Below, one piece after another: positions 1 through 9,311 of a stretch of 64,000 nucleotides of DNA. The notes under the pieces were generated by a model. It was not told the origin of the DNA. It saw only the letters and a list, made by a program, of their open reading frames with translations, and searched no databases. Source of the stretch: Betaproteobacteria bacterium HGW-Betaproteobacteria-3. Lineage in GTDB: Bacteria > Pseudomonadota > Gammaproteobacteria > Burkholderiales > Burkholderiaceae_C. Position numbers and translations under genes: made by a program. Positions within the stretch are counted from its first letter, which is position 1, and each line of letters starts with the position of its first letter. The DNA lies in assembly GCA_002842205.1 (NCBI GenBank), contig PHCI01000018.1, positions 18,114 to 82,113 of the forward strand, written 5' to 3'.

Positions 1-1535
1 AGTCCGCGGGCCACGCCGTAATTGGCCACCGTCAGGTCGAACACGGTGGCGACCAGCGCGTAGCGTTCGTCGCCGGCCTTGCCCAGCTTGATGCGACGCA
101 CCGGAACCTTGCGCACCAGAATGTCGCCCGGCGCTTCTTCCTGCTTGTTGGCACTGAAGTTGGGCGTGTCGATTCCGCCGAAATAGGGAAACCCCACGTC
201 ACCCACGGTGTAGCCGGGCTCGTCACCCTCCATCAGGCTGAGCTTGAGCTTGACCGTGCTGTCGTTGCGCGCCTCACGGTCCTCCAGATTCCATTTGCCG
301 ACATCTGCCCGACCTTCGGCGCCCCAACGGAAACCGATCGAGCCATTGGGCAGGACGATCTTGTCGTTTTCATCCAGCGCCACCGTCTTCCACTCGGGGT
401 TGTTGGCCTGCCCGAGCTTGCCATTGAAATCGCTGGCGCGCAGGTAGCGGCCCGGCACCAGCATCTTGCGCCCATCGGGCAGGGTGCGCTCTTCGAGCTG
501 CACCAGATTCGGCATGTCGGTATAGCGACGCACGTAGTTGTCAAAGTAGCTGCTGCGCCCGTTCACCCCTTCGCCGAAATAGAACTCCTTGAGGATCACA
601 TGGCCCATCGCCATCGCCACGGCCGCGTCGGTGCCCTGTTTGGGGTGCATCCACAGATCGGCCAGCTTGCTGATCTCGGCATAGTCGGGCGTGATCGCCA
701 CGGTTTTGGCGCCCTTGTAGCGCACCTCGGTGAAGAAGTGGGCGTCGGGTGTGCGCGTCTGGGGAACGTTGGAACCCCAGGCGATGATGAAGGTGGAGTT
801 GTACCAGTCAGCGGATTCGGGCACGTCGGTCTGTTCGCCCCACACCTGGGGGCTGGCGGGCGGCAGGTCGCAATACCAGTCGTAGAAACTCATGCAGACG
901 CCACCGATCAGCGACAGGTAGCGGCTGCCCGCGGCGTAACTGACCATCGACATGGCCGGGATCGGGGAGAACCCGATCACGCGGTCGGGGCCATACTTTT
1001 TGGCGGTGTAGACATTGGCGCTGGCAATGAGCTGGTTGACCTCGTCCCAGGTGCTGCGCACAAAACCGCCCAGACCGCGCTGCTTCTGCCATTCGCGCCG
1101 GGCCTCGGTGTTCTCCACCAGACTGGCCCAGGCGTCGACCGGACTCCTGGCCACGGCCAGCGCCGCGCGCCAGTGCTGCAGCAACCGCCCGCGCACCATC
1201 GGGTACTTCACCCGGTTGGCGCTGTACAGGTACCAGGAATACGAGGCCCCGCGGGCGCAGCCGCGCGGCTCGTGGTTGGGCAAGTCAGGCCGGGTGCGCG
1301 GATAGTCCGTCTGCTGGGTTTCCCACGTGACGATGCCCCCCTTGACGTAAATCTTCCACGAACACGACCCCGTGCAGTTCACGCCATGGGTGCTGCGCAC
1401 GATCTTGTCGTGCGCCCAGCGGTCGCGGTAAGCGTCTTCCCAGGTACGGTCTTCGCCCGTGGTGACCCCGTGGTCGCCTGAAAATGGCTCCTTCGGATTG
1501 GAAAAATGGTTCAGGCGGTCAAGAAAATGGCTCAT
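1..1535 (-). CDS. narG: Respiratory nitrate reductase alpha subunit, NarG (partial, N-terminal 511 residues)
   Basis: Catalytic molybdenum subunit of the membrane-bound NarGHI complex, which reduces nitrate to nitrite on the cytoplasmic side using quinol electrons. The N-terminus shows the FS0 iron-sulfur ligand set His50, Cys54, Cys58 and Cys93, close to the spacing in E. coli NarG (49/53/57/92), followed by the conserved stretches HEPRGCARGASYSWYLYSAN, YDWYCDLPPASPQ and YNSTFIIAWGSNVPQTRTPD. The start at 1535 has GGAG seven bases upstream. The gene leaves the window at base 1, so more than half of the usual ~1240 residues, and narHJI, lie outside. It is the third gene of a leftward narK-narK-narG run; the gap to narK2 is 34 bases, so they are probably co-transcribed. 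Sequence identity to the family is very clear. Confidence 0.97.
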   Translation of the reverse strand, partial: MSHFLDRLNHFSNPKEPFSGDHGVTTGEDRTWEDAYRDRWAHDKIVRSTHGVNCTGSCSWKIYVKGGIVTWETQQTDYPRTRPDLPNHEPRGCARGASYSWYLYSANRVKYPMVRGRLLQHWRAALAVARSPVDAWASLVENTEARREWQKQRGLGGFVRSTWDEVNQLIASANVYTAKKYGPDRVIGFSPIPAMSMVSYAAGSRYLSLIGGVCMSFYDWYCDLPPASPQVWGEQTDVPESADWYNSTFIIAWGSNVPQTRTPDAHFFTEVRYKGAKTVAITPDYAEISKLADLWMHPKQGTDAAVAMAMGHVILKEFYFGEGVNGRSSYFDNYVRRYTDMPNLVQLEERTLPDGRKMLVPGRYLRASDFNGKLGQANNPEWKTVALDENDKIVLPNGSIGFRWGAEGRADVGKWNLEDREARNDSTVKLKLSLMEGDEPGYTVGDVGFPYFGGIDTPNFSANKQEEAPGDILVRKVPVRRIKLGKAGDERYALVATVFDLTVANYGVARG

Positions 1536-1569
1536 GGAGATCTCCGGTAACGGTGCGGTTCGTGGTGCG

Positions 1570-3225
1570 TCAGGGGTTCTTGATTTCGGCGCCGCGACGC
1601 AGGTAGAACCACCAGTTGAGAATCAGACACAGGGCATAGAAGATGGCAAACCCGTACATCGCCACTTCCGGCGTTCCGGCCTTGATCTGCTGGCCGATCA
1701 CCACCGGCGCAATGAACGCGCCGTAGGCGGCAACGGCCGAAGTCCAGCCCAGCACGGGGCCGGCTTGCTGCCGGTCAAAGATCACGCCGATGGTGCGAAA
1801 GGTCGAGCCGTTGCCAATGCCGCTGGCCGCAAACAACACCACAAAGAGCACCATGAAAGCCAGGAAATACTGCTCGGGAGCAGCCGACTTGTAGGCCAGG
1901 AACATGACATACCCCACGGCCGCGGACGCAAGGACCATGACGGCGGAGATGCACTGCGTCACGATGGAGCCACCGGTCTTGTCCGAAATCCAGCCCCCCA
2001 CCGGGCGGATCAGTGCCCCGACAAAGGGCCCGATCCAGGCGTACGTCAAGGCGGACGGTGCGTTCGGATTTTTCAGCGTATGGGTCATGACGCCCGCCGC
2101 GTCAGGCACGTGCTGGAAGCCGAAGATCACGGTAATGGCCAGCGGCAACGCCATCGAAAATCCGATAAAGGAGCCGAAGGTGACGATGTAGAGCACCGTG
2201 AGCGACCAGGTGTGCTTGTCCTTGAAGATCGCAAACTGCTTCTTCACACCTTCCTTCATCTCGCCGAACGCAGCCAGACGCATCACGGCGAGTGCCAGCA
2301 CGATGTCCAGCGGGATCGCCACCCACATGTTCAGCAGCCCAAGGCCGGTGGGCTTGGGCAGGTAGAGCCAGAGCATGAACATCGTCGGCACGAAAGCGAG
2401 CGTGTACAGGTAGGTGATCTTGGCGAAGGCCACGATGGGGTGGCCGGTGTTGGGTGACACCGTCTTGAGGTTGTTCATGCCGAACCAGCACAGGGCGCCC
2501 AGCGGCACCAGCGAGAACACCCAGGCAAAGCCGGCGTTCTGGATCCAGGTCGGGGTGCCCGCCGCGATCTTGCCGAAGATCCAGCCACTGTCTTTCGCCA
2601 GCGTCATGGACTCACCGCCGAGGGCGCCGAGCAGTGGCAAGGTCATCACCAGCGGGATCACAACCTGCATCGTGGTCACGCCAAAATTGCCGAGCCCGGC
2701 GTTGAGCCCCAGCGCAGTGCCCTGCAGCCGCTTGGGGAAGAACGTGCTGATGTTGGACATCGAGCTGGCAAAGTTGCCGCCGCCCACACCCGACCACAGC
2801 GCCATCAGCTGGAAGACCCACAGCGGCCATTCCGGATGCTGCAGGGCAATGCCGGTGCCAATGGCGGGCGCCAGCAGCATCGAGGTGGTCAGAAAGATGG
2901 TGTTGCGCCCCCCGGCCAGTCGGATCAGGAACGACGCCGGAATGCGCATGGTCGCGCCGGCCAGTCCGGCAATGGCGGTCAGCGTGAACAGTTGCGCCTG
3001 GGTAAAGGGGAAACCCAGGTTGAGCATCTGCACCGTGATGATGCCCCACATGCCCCAGACCGCGAAGCCACACAGCAATGCCGGCACGGAGATCCACAGA
3101 TTGCGGTAGGCGATCTTCTTGCCCGTGGTTTCCCAGAAACTTTCGTCTTCCGGGCGCCAGTCGGCGATGTCTGCGCCCTGGCGCGCGGCGGGAGTCGTTT
3201 CCCTCAGGGAGGAACTTGTGTTCAT
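1570..3225 (-). CDS. narK2: Nitrate/nitrite transporter, NarK2-like (MFS, 551 aa)
   Basis: Major facilitator protein of the nitrate/nitrite porter family, with about twelve hydrophobic helices. Both nitrate-signature stretches are visible: a Gly/Asn-rich segment around GNFASSMSNISTFFPKRLQ and a second around SGIGNGSTFRTIGVIF. An extra-long N-terminus and central loop make it longer than the companion NarK (551 versus 422 residues), as is usual for the second member of narK1-narK2 pairs in proteobacterial denitrifiers. Family knowledge suggests one partner works as nitrate/H+ symporter and the other as nitrate/nitrite antiporter; which is which cannot be read from sequence here. The start at 3225 (MNTSSS) is chosen over longer in-frame starts because those would run into narK1. 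Confidence 0.93.
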   Translation of the reverse strand: MNTSSSLRETTPAARQGADIADWRPEDESFWETTGKKIAYRNLWISVPALLCGFAVWGMWGIITVQMLNLGFPFTQAQLFTLTAIAGLAGATMRIPASFLIRLAGGRNTIFLTTSMLLAPAIGTGIALQHPEWPLWVFQLMALWSGVGGGNFASSMSNISTFFPKRLQGTALGLNAGLGNFGVTTMQVVIPLVMTLPLLGALGGESMTLAKDSGWIFGKIAAGTPTWIQNAGFAWVFSLVPLGALCWFGMNNLKTVSPNTGHPIVAFAKITYLYTLAFVPTMFMLWLYLPKPTGLGLLNMWVAIPLDIVLALAVMRLAAFGEMKEGVKKQFAIFKDKHTWSLTVLYIVTFGSFIGFSMALPLAITVIFGFQHVPDAAGVMTHTLKNPNAPSALTYAWIGPFVGALIRPVGGWISDKTGGSIVTQCISAVMVLASAAVGYVMFLAYKSAAPEQYFLAFMVLFVVLFAASGIGNGSTFRTIGVIFDRQQAGPVLGWTSAVAAYGAFIAPVVIGQQIKAGTPEVAMYGFAIFYALCLILNWWFYLRRGAEIKNP

Positions 3226-3251
3226 GATGATCCTTGTTGGGTTGGGCGGGC

Positions 3252-4520
3252 TCAGCCCTTGAAACTGAAACCTTTGGCGTTTTCGCCCATGATGGCGGTG
3301 CGCCGTACCTCGGTCCAATACATCCAGATCAGCGAGACCCAGACCACGCCGTACATCAGCATGAAGGCGCTGGAGCGGATGCCGGTGAGATCCATCAAAG
3401 CGCCGAACATGATCGGCAGCACGAAGCCCCCCAAGCCACCGGCCAGACCCACGATGCCGCTGATGGTCCCGATGTTGCCGCCGTAGTCGTCGCTGATGTA
3501 CTTGAAGACGCTGGCCTTGCCAAAGGCCCACGCAATGCCCAGCGTGAACATCAGGGCGGTGAACGCGTAGACGTTCAGGCCAATGTGAAAGGTCGTTGGC
3601 CCGTTGGTCGTCAGGATGGTGAAGTCGGTTTGCGGGTAGGACAGCAGAAACAGGCAGATCCAGCTCACCCACATGACCCACCACGTCACGCTGTGCGCGC
3701 CGTATTTGTCAGACAACACCCCGCCGAACGCACGCAACACGCCACCGGGCAGAGAAAAACACGCGGCCAGCAACGCGGCGATCCGGATATCGAGCCCGTA
3801 CTCGCCCACGTAGTACTGCACCATCCAGAGCGACAGCGCCACATAGCCGCCGAACACAATGCTGTAGTACTGGCAATACTTGATGACCTTGGGGTCTTTC
3901 AATGCCTTGAGCTGGTCGGTGAACTTCACATGGCTGGGCACGAGGTGGTCCGGGTCGCTGTAGCTGAACAGCCAGAACAGCACCAGGGTGCCCAGCATGA
4001 TGGCCGCATAGACCTTGGGAACCATCGTCCAGCCAAATGCCACGACCAGCACCGGCGCAATGAACTTGTTGACCGCCGCCCCCGAGTTGCCGGCGCCAAA
4101 GACGCCCATGGCCATCCCCTGGCGTTTTTTCGGAAACCAGCGCGCCACGTAAGGTGTGCCGACCGAGAAAGAACCGCCCGCCAGACCCAGCACCAGTCCG
4201 ATCACCAGAAAGTGCCAGTACGCGGTGGCATAGGCCATGAGCCAGATCGCCGGAACAGTGACCGCCAACAGGATGGTCATCACGATGCGCCCCCCGTATT
4301 TGTCGGTCCAGATGCCCAGCGGCACACGGATCAGCGAGCCGCTAAGCACCGGCATGGCGGTGAGCAACCCGAACTCGGTGGCATTGAGCCCCAGTGTTTT
4401 CCTGAGCGGCACGCCGATCACGGCGAACATCATCCACACCATGAAGCACACGGTGAACGCCAATGTGCTGACGATCAGCACCGACCACGCCTTTTTGGGG
4501 TTTTTCAGTTCATTGCCCAT
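3252..4520 (-). CDS. narK1: Nitrate/nitrite transporter, NarK1-like (MFS, 422 aa)
   Basis: Twelve-helix MFS protein in the nitrate/nitrite porter family. It starts MGNELKNPKKAW, the short cytoplasmic head before helix 1, and carries the nitrate signature near AGGSFSVGTPYVARWFPKKR and a second Gly-rich one near GGNIGTISGIVGLAGGLGG. GGAG lies eight bases before the 4520 start. It is the first gene of the nar structural operon, 26 bases before narK2. Its upstream region holds an FNR box and a hairpin that also ends narXL, so expression should respond to oxygen loss and, via NarXL, to nitrate. Confidence 0.94.
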   Translation of the reverse strand: MGNELKNPKKAWSVLIVSTLAFTVCFMVWMMFAVIGVPLRKTLGLNATEFGLLTAMPVLSGSLIRVPLGIWTDKYGGRIVMTILLAVTVPAIWLMAYATAYWHFLVIGLVLGLAGGSFSVGTPYVARWFPKKRQGMAMGVFGAGNSGAAVNKFIAPVLVVAFGWTMVPKVYAAIMLGTLVLFWLFSYSDPDHLVPSHVKFTDQLKALKDPKVIKYCQYYSIVFGGYVALSLWMVQYYVGEYGLDIRIAALLAACFSLPGGVLRAFGGVLSDKYGAHSVTWWVMWVSWICLFLLSYPQTDFTILTTNGPTTFHIGLNVYAFTALMFTLGIAWAFGKASVFKYISDDYGGNIGTISGIVGLAGGLGGFVLPIMFGALMDLTGIRSSAFMLMYGVVWVSLIWMYWTEVRRTAIMGENAKGFSFKG

Positions 4521-4601
4521 GTTTCTTTCTCCAGAGACATGGCATGACTGTCCGATGTTCAGCAGGCGGTGAACATCCCCCGTTGGAACGGATTGCCGGT
4601 T

Positions 4602-4637
4602 CAAAAGAACGATGGCGCCCTGAGACGCCATCGTTCT
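4602..4637 (-). terminator. Hairpin after narL, also in the narK1 leader
   Basis: A perfect 12-bp inverted repeat (AGAACGATGGCG at 4606-4617, its complement at 4626-4637) with an 8-base loop. Read leftward it is followed by TTTTG, which suits a factor-independent terminator for narXL. It lies 43 bases past the narL stop and 81 bases before the narK1 start. Because the FNR box is upstream of it, a transcript begun under FNR control would start at or just before this hairpin. The terminator role is inferred. Confidence 0.7.
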
Positions 4638-4670
4638 GAAGGACTAGGGAGGGCCCAGAATGGTTCGGCT

Positions 4671-4684
4671 TTGATCCAGATCAA
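4671..4684 (-). promoter_or_regulatory. FNR/Anr box for the narK1-narK2-narG operon
   Basis: TTGATCCAGATCAA is an exact match to the FNR/Anr consensus TTGAT-N4-ATCAA. It overlaps the narL stop codon (4681-4683) and lies about 157 bases from the narK1 start. A class II site centred at -41.5 would place leftward transcription start near 4636. No strong -10 hexamer is evident, which fits an activator-dependent promoter. The match is seen directly; the target operon is inferred from orientation. Confidence 0.85.
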
Positions 4685-5415
4685 CCCAGGCTGCAGCCCG
4701 TCGCGTATACAGCGGCTTGCACGCGCGAAGTCAGCTGCAGCTTTCGCAGAATGTGCTGCACGTGGATTTTCACCGTGGTTTCGGCAATATGAAGCTCCCG
4801 CGCGATCATCTTGTTGCTGTTGCCGTGCGCAATCAGGGCCAGGATTTCTCGCTCGCGCGCGGAGAGCAGTGCAATGCCCTCGCTTTTACCGGATGCCGCC
4901 AGCCCGGGGGCTGCTCCGTCGGGGGTACCGCCTTCACCGCCTTGCACGCCCGGTGCCACCGGCGCGGCGACGCCCTCGGCACGGAACACCGCGACCAGTT
5001 TCGACATCATCTCCGGACTGACCACCGATTCCCCCTCCATCACCTTGACGATGTACTCGGCCAGGTGGTCCAGTTCCACGGTTTTCAAAAGGTAGCCATC
5101 AGCCCCTGCCCTCAGGGCCTTCGCGAGATCGTTTTCGTTTTCGCTGACCGTCAGCATCAGGACGCGCACACCCGCGACAGCGTCCTTCAGTGTGGCGATG
5201 CCTTCCACGCCCAGCACGCCGGGCAAATGGTTGTCCAGCAGGATCAGGTCGGGCGGTGAACGCTCTGCACACCGCAAGGCCTCGCCAATATCGCCCGCCT
5301 CGGCCACCACCTCGAAGCGCACATCCTGTGACAGCAGGGCAATCAGTCCGCGCCGAAACAGGGTGTGGTCGTCCACCACCAGCAATCGGACGGGATTCGT
5401 GGGTTTCTCGCTCAA
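4681..5415 (-). CDS. narL: Nitrate/nitrite response regulator NarL
   Basis: LuxR-type response regulator. The receiver domain (about 8-125) has the acidic pair Asp15/Asp16, phospho-acceptor Asp61 in LLDNHLPG, Thr89 and Lys111. A long Gly/Ala/Pro-rich linker (about 145-178) precedes a C-terminal GerE helix-turn-helix (about 180-240, LSAREREILALIAHGNSNK). It starts with TTG at 5415, preceded by AAGGAG seven bases upstream, and that TTG overlaps the narX stop (TTGA), so the pair is translationally coupled. It should bind NarL heptamers upstream of nitrate-regulated genes when phosphorylated by NarX. Confidence 0.95.
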   Translation of the reverse strand: MSEKPTNPVRLLVVDDHTLFRRGLIALLSQDVRFEVVAEAGDIGEALRCAERSPPDLILLDNHLPGVLGVEGIATLKDAVAGVRVLMLTVSENENDLAKALRAGADGYLLKTVELDHLAEYIVKVMEGESVVSPEMMSKLVAVFRAEGVAAPVAPGVQGGEGGTPDGAAPGLAASGKSEGIALLSAREREILALIAHGNSNKMIARELHIAETTVKIHVQHILRKLQLTSRVQAAVYATGCSLG

Positions 5416-7364
5416 GCCCGCACTCCTTCGGGTTCATCCGGATTGCCGCGATACGGCACCTCATCATGTTCATGCGGACGACCTGCCGCCACCGTCCCCG
5501 CCACAGGATGGGGCGGCAGTGTCAGCATGACCGTTGTGCCCTCCCCGGCGGTGGACACCACTTCGACCACCGCACCGATGCGGCTGGCCCGTTCGCGCAT
5601 GATTTTCATGCCGACATGCGACTGTCCATGGTTGCGGGTGGCATCAAACCCCTGCCCGTTGTCCCGGACCAGGAAGCGCCAGGCAGCGCCCTTGGACACC
5701 TCCAGCAAGACCCGGGAGGCGCCCGCATGTTTGCGGACATTGGACAACGCCTCCTGCACCACGTGCAACACCTGGACCTGAACATCGGCCGGCAATGGGA
5801 GGCCTTCGCCACTGACCTGGATTTCCGTTGGCAATCCGGTCTGGTGCTGAAATTTCTGCAGCGTTTCCTGCAGGGCCTGTTCGATGTCGCCGGTGTTGGT
5901 GCGCGTGCGGAAATGCACCAGCAGCTCCCGGACATCGCCAATGCTTTCGCGCAATCCCACATCCAGCTCATCCAGCGCCTTCTGGATTTTTTCGGACTGG
6001 CCCCGCTCTACCGCAGTGCGCAGGAGTTGAAGCTGGATCTTGAGGAATGCCAGCGACTGCGCAATCGAATCGTGCAGTTCACGCGCCAGCAGGGCGCGTT
6101 CGTCGCCCACCGCGGCCTCCCGCTCCAGCGCCGCCGCCCGCAACCCTTCCAGCGCACTGGCCAGATGACTGGCCAGCGCATCGAGCAACTCCGTCTCTTC
6201 AACACTCAGTTGCACGGGAGCGCGAAAGAAAAGGTCAAATTCACCGAGTAGCCGCTGCTGGAGCCGGATCGGAACACTGACCACGGTCTCAAACCCTACT
6301 TTCGCACAGTGGCGCACCGGGGCCTCTTCATGGCTCAGGATGGGGATGACCCGCGTTCGTGCGTCCGGGTGCAGGCTGCCGCAGGCGCAGGCCCCCGCCA
6401 GCAGACTGCGTTCTTCCTCCATCATCTCCGGCGGAAAGCGGTCGGATGCCAGCATCAGGTAGCGGTGGTTCGCTTCATCCGCCCACCGGACCGCAGCGGC
6501 GTCGGCTTTCATCACCGTCCGTACCCGCTGCGCAAACCCGCGCGCCAGATCGTCGATGGTGCTGGCCTGGCCCAAAAAGGCGCTGACCCCGTACAAAGCC
6601 TCCAGCCGCGCGCGCTGGGCATCGATCCGCCGTGTTTTCGCCTCCACCTGGGCTTCGAGGTCGCCATACAGGGACTGCAGGGTCGAGGCCATGCGATTGA
6701 ACCCGGCCGCCACTTGCCCGAACTCGTCCCCGGTGTCCACCTCGATCCGGGTTGCAAACTCGCCCGCCTCCACCTTGCGCAGGCCCTGGCGCAGCGACCC
6801 CAGCGGATTGATCACGTACATGTAGCCGGTGTAGAGCATCACCACCGCACCACCGATTGCCAGCGCCATCATCAGGAACTGAAACAGATTCAGGATGGCG
6901 GTCAGCCGTGACAACTGCTGTTCGATGGCCAGCACCAGGCTGTCGATGGCATCGACAAAATTGCCCGCCGCCTGGATCGATGCCACGGGCTCGGGCGCCG
7001 CCTCGTCCAGCAGGGTCTGCCGGTGTTTCTCCCACAAGGCCTCGACCACTGAAAACCGCGCGTGGACCTGGACGTCCCAGGGCACGAACAACGGGCGATT
7101 TGAATCCCCCGACCGCAGCAACGCCAGGCTGCCGTCAAACTGGCGCACAAAACCCCGGACGTCCTCGCGTGCCACGTCGGCCTGCACCGCACTGGCCATC
7201 CGCCAGGTCTGCATGCGCATGCGCCCGGCCTCGTTGACGGCCGCCGCGCCGCCCTCCAGCTGCCAGGTGACCCAAAGCGTCAGTCCAATGGACGCGATGG
7301 CCACGACCAGCAAGGCGGTGCCGATGCGGATCAACTTGGTGGAAAGGGATGCCGTCCGGAACAT
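5412..7364 (-). CDS. narX: Nitrate/nitrite sensor histidine kinase NarX
   Basis: Membrane sensor kinase for nitrate and nitrite. Helix 1 spans about 11-33 and is followed by the periplasmic P-box NEAGRMRMQTWRMA (44-57), the hallmark nitrate-binding motif. Then come a four-helix sensor domain, helix 2 (about 160-183), a HAMP linker, a GAF-like central domain and a HisKA_3/HATPase module with phospho-acceptor His431 in ARELHDSIAQ. The ATP-binding region includes VVQEALSNVRKHA and DNGQGFD. At 650 residues it is slightly longer than E. coli NarX (598). It overlaps narL by four bases. The N-terminal start at 7364 gives a normal positively charged head before helix 1. Confidence 0.96.
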   Translation of the reverse strand: MFRTASLSTKLIRIGTALLVVAIASIGLTLWVTWQLEGGAAAVNEAGRMRMQTWRMASAVQADVAREDVRGFVRQFDGSLALLRSGDSNRPLFVPWDVQVHARFSVVEALWEKHRQTLLDEAAPEPVASIQAAGNFVDAIDSLVLAIEQQLSRLTAILNLFQFLMMALAIGGAVVMLYTGYMYVINPLGSLRQGLRKVEAGEFATRIEVDTGDEFGQVAAGFNRMASTLQSLYGDLEAQVEAKTRRIDAQRARLEALYGVSAFLGQASTIDDLARGFAQRVRTVMKADAAAVRWADEANHRYLMLASDRFPPEMMEEERSLLAGACACGSLHPDARTRVIPILSHEEAPVRHCAKVGFETVVSVPIRLQQRLLGEFDLFFRAPVQLSVEETELLDALASHLASALEGLRAAALEREAAVGDERALLARELHDSIAQSLAFLKIQLQLLRTAVERGQSEKIQKALDELDVGLRESIGDVRELLVHFRTRTNTGDIEQALQETLQKFQHQTGLPTEIQVSGEGLPLPADVQVQVLHVVQEALSNVRKHAGASRVLLEVSKGAAWRFLVRDNGQGFDATRNHGQSHVGMKIMRERASRIGAVVEVVSTAGEGTTVMLTLPPHPVAGTVAAGRPHEHDEVPYRGNPDEPEGVRA

Positions 7365-7450
7365 CCGGCAAGGTTAACCGGTTGCGTTCGGCCAGGCCAG
7401 AACCGACCCAGCGGCCGCGCTGGCGCCCATCCTGCGACAATTCAGCCCGT

Positions 7451-8299
7451 ATGAATCACGTCTATATCCTCAATCTCTCGTGCCCGGACCGGGCCGGCAT
7501 CGTGCACGCGGTTTCGGGCTTTCTGCTGGAACGCGGTGGCAACATCGAAGAAGCTGCGCAGTACAACGACCACGGCACCGGCCTGTTTTTCATGCGGGTG
7601 CAGTTCGCCTGCGTGCAGCTCACGCTGGACGACCTGCAGGCCCAGCTCAAGGCGTTTGCCGAACCCTACGGCATGCAATGGCAGCTGCATGCCCGGGCAC
7701 AACCCATGCGAACGGTCATTTTTGTCAGCAAGGAAGGGCATTGCCTGAACGACCTGCTGTTCCGCTGGAAGAGCGGCCTGCTCGCGCTGGACATTCGCGC
7801 CATCGTCAGCAACCACCGCGATTTTTACCAGCTTGCCGCCAGCTACAACGTGCCGTTTCACCATGTGCCCATCAGCGCCGCCACCAAGGCGCAGGCCGAA
7901 GCCCGGCAGTATGAAATCGTCCAGAACGAAGACGCCGAACTGGTGGTGCTGGCGCGCTACATGCAGATCTTGAGCGACGACCTGTGCCGCAAGCTCTCGG
8001 GCAAGGCCATCAACATCCACCACAGCTTTTTGCCCAGCTTCAAGGGCGCCCGGCCCTATTACCAGGCACACGACCGCGGTGTGAAGCTCATCGGCGCCAC
8101 CGCCCATTACGTGACGGCCGATCTGGACGAAGGCCCCATCATCGAACAGGACGTGGCGCGCGTGGACCACAGCAAGACGGTGGAAGACCTGACCGCCATG
8201 GGCCGCGACACCGAAAGCCAGGTGCTGGCCCGCGCCGTCCAGTGGCACAGCGAACACCGCGTGCTGCTCAATGGCCACAAGACCGTGATCTTCAAGTAG
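7451..8299 (+). CDS. purU: Formyltetrahydrofolate deformylase PurU
   Basis: Hydrolyses 10-formyl-tetrahydrofolate to formate and tetrahydrofolate, balancing one-carbon pools. An N-terminal ACT domain (about 4-80, YILNLSCPDRAG) precedes a formyltransferase-fold catalytic domain with INIHHSFLPSF and the ADLDEGPIIEQ segment that carries the catalytic Asp. At 282 residues it matches the family length. Two bases separate it from the downstream LysR gene, so they are probably one transcript. In E. coli PurU activity links to glycine/methionine balance, which agrees with the glycine-cleavage-type regulator and glyoxylate genes next door. Confidence 0.95.
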   Translation: MNHVYILNLSCPDRAGIVHAVSGFLLERGGNIEEAAQYNDHGTGLFFMRVQFACVQLTLDDLQAQLKAFAEPYGMQWQLHARAQPMRTVIFVSKEGHCLNDLLFRWKSGLLALDIRAIVSNHRDFYQLAASYNVPFHHVPISAATKAQAEARQYEIVQNEDAELVVLARYMQILSDDLCRKLSGKAINIHHSFLPSFKGARPYYQAHDRGVKLIGATAHYVTADLDEGPIIEQDVARVDHSKTVEDLTAMGRDTESQVLARAVQWHSEHRVLLNGHKTVIFK

Positions 8300-8301
8300 C
8301 C

Positions 8302-9171
8302 ATGGCCATCCGCATCCCGCCGATCCAGTGTCTGCTGACTTTTGAGGCGCTGGCGCGCCTGCGCAGCGTGACGCAAACGGCGGACGAGCTCAACGTCACG
8401 CCCAGCGCGGTCAGCCACCGGGTCAAGCAACTCGAGCAGATTCTGGGCACCAAGCTGTTCGGGCGCGCAGATTTTTCATTGACCACCGAAGGCAGCGAAT
8501 ACCTGGCCCATGTGCGCGAAGGGCTCACCGTCCTGCAACGCTTTCCGGGCGGTGCGGCCACCCCGGGCAAACGCAAGCTCAAACTGGCGGTCACACCCAC
8601 CTTTGCGCGCTCCATCCTCATGCCGCGGCTGCGCCAGTTCATCGACGCCTACCCGGAGATCGACCTGACGCTGCAGGTGTCCATCCCCCTGCTGGACGTG
8701 GTGGCCGAGGACGCCGACCTGACCGTGCGCTTTGGCACCGGCCGCTACGCCGATGTGGAACATTTCTGCCTGCTCAAGGACGAGGTCACGCCGCTGGCCT
8801 CGCCGGCCTACATCCGGGAAAACGGCCCGTTCGAAACGACCGAAGACCTGCAACGGGCGGCCCTGCTGCGCAGCCCGCTGGAGCCCTGGCGCACCTGGTT
8901 TGCGGCCCATGAACTCGACTGGCCCGAGCCGCTGGACGGCTCCACCTTCAATGACATCGGCCTCATGTGCGACGCCGCGGCCCAGGGCCTCGGTGTGGCG
9001 CTGGTGCGCCTGAAGCTGGGCGCACCCTGGATCGAGGACGGCTCGCTGGAGCGCCTGGCCGAGCGCAGCGTGCCCTCACCGCATGCGCACTACCTGTGCT
9101 GGAAGACCGGTGCCATGGACCGCTGGGAATGTGCGGCCTTTGCAGAATGGCTCAAAAAGAGCGTGGTCTGA
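8302..9171 (+). CDS. LysR-family regulator, GcvA-like
   Basis: LysR-type transcriptional regulator of 289 residues. The N-terminal winged helix-turn-helix (about 6-65, SVTQTADELNVTPSAVSHRV) begins with PPIQCLLTFEALARL, close to the GcvA/AmpR branch. The periplasmic-binding-protein-like effector domain (about 90-285) follows. It sits directly behind purU and 140 bases ahead of glcD in the same orientation. GcvA relatives control glycine cleavage and one-carbon genes, so a glycine or glyoxylate effector is possible, but this is inference from the neighbours; the branch assignment itself is only by eye. Confidence 0.85.
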   Translation: MAIRIPPIQCLLTFEALARLRSVTQTADELNVTPSAVSHRVKQLEQILGTKLFGRADFSLTTEGSEYLAHVREGLTVLQRFPGGAATPGKRKLKLAVTPTFARSILMPRLRQFIDAYPEIDLTLQVSIPLLDVVAEDADLTVRFGTGRYADVEHFCLLKDEVTPLASPAYIRENGPFETTEDLQRAALLRSPLEPWRTWFAAHELDWPEPLDGSTFNDIGLMCDAAAQGLGVALVRLKLGAPWIEDGSLERLAERSVPSPHAHYLCWKTGAMDRWECAAFAEWLKKSVV

Positions 9172-9311
9172 GAGACTGGGCGTTGTTCGCGCGGGACCGC
9201 CCGATGGCGGCAATTCACACCCCGCTGCAAGTTTCTTCAAGCCACCGGGCGCGGTTTTGCCTTAGAGTTGCCTCCAGTGGCTGCGCCATTGCAGCACCGT
9301 GAGGCCCCGCC

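Noticed and set aside
600..1481. Rightward frame of 293 codons over narG
   Set aside because: Antisense to unmistakable NarG sequence; His/Gly/Arg-rich with no family resemblance.
3226..3684. Longer start for NarK2
   Set aside because: The extension overlaps narK1 coding sequence in another frame and adds non-membrane, low-complexity residues.
5413..5473. An ATG start for narL further upstream
   Set aside because: No in-frame ATG gives a sensible receiver-domain head, while the TTG at 5415 has AAGGAG at the right distance and overlaps the narX stop.
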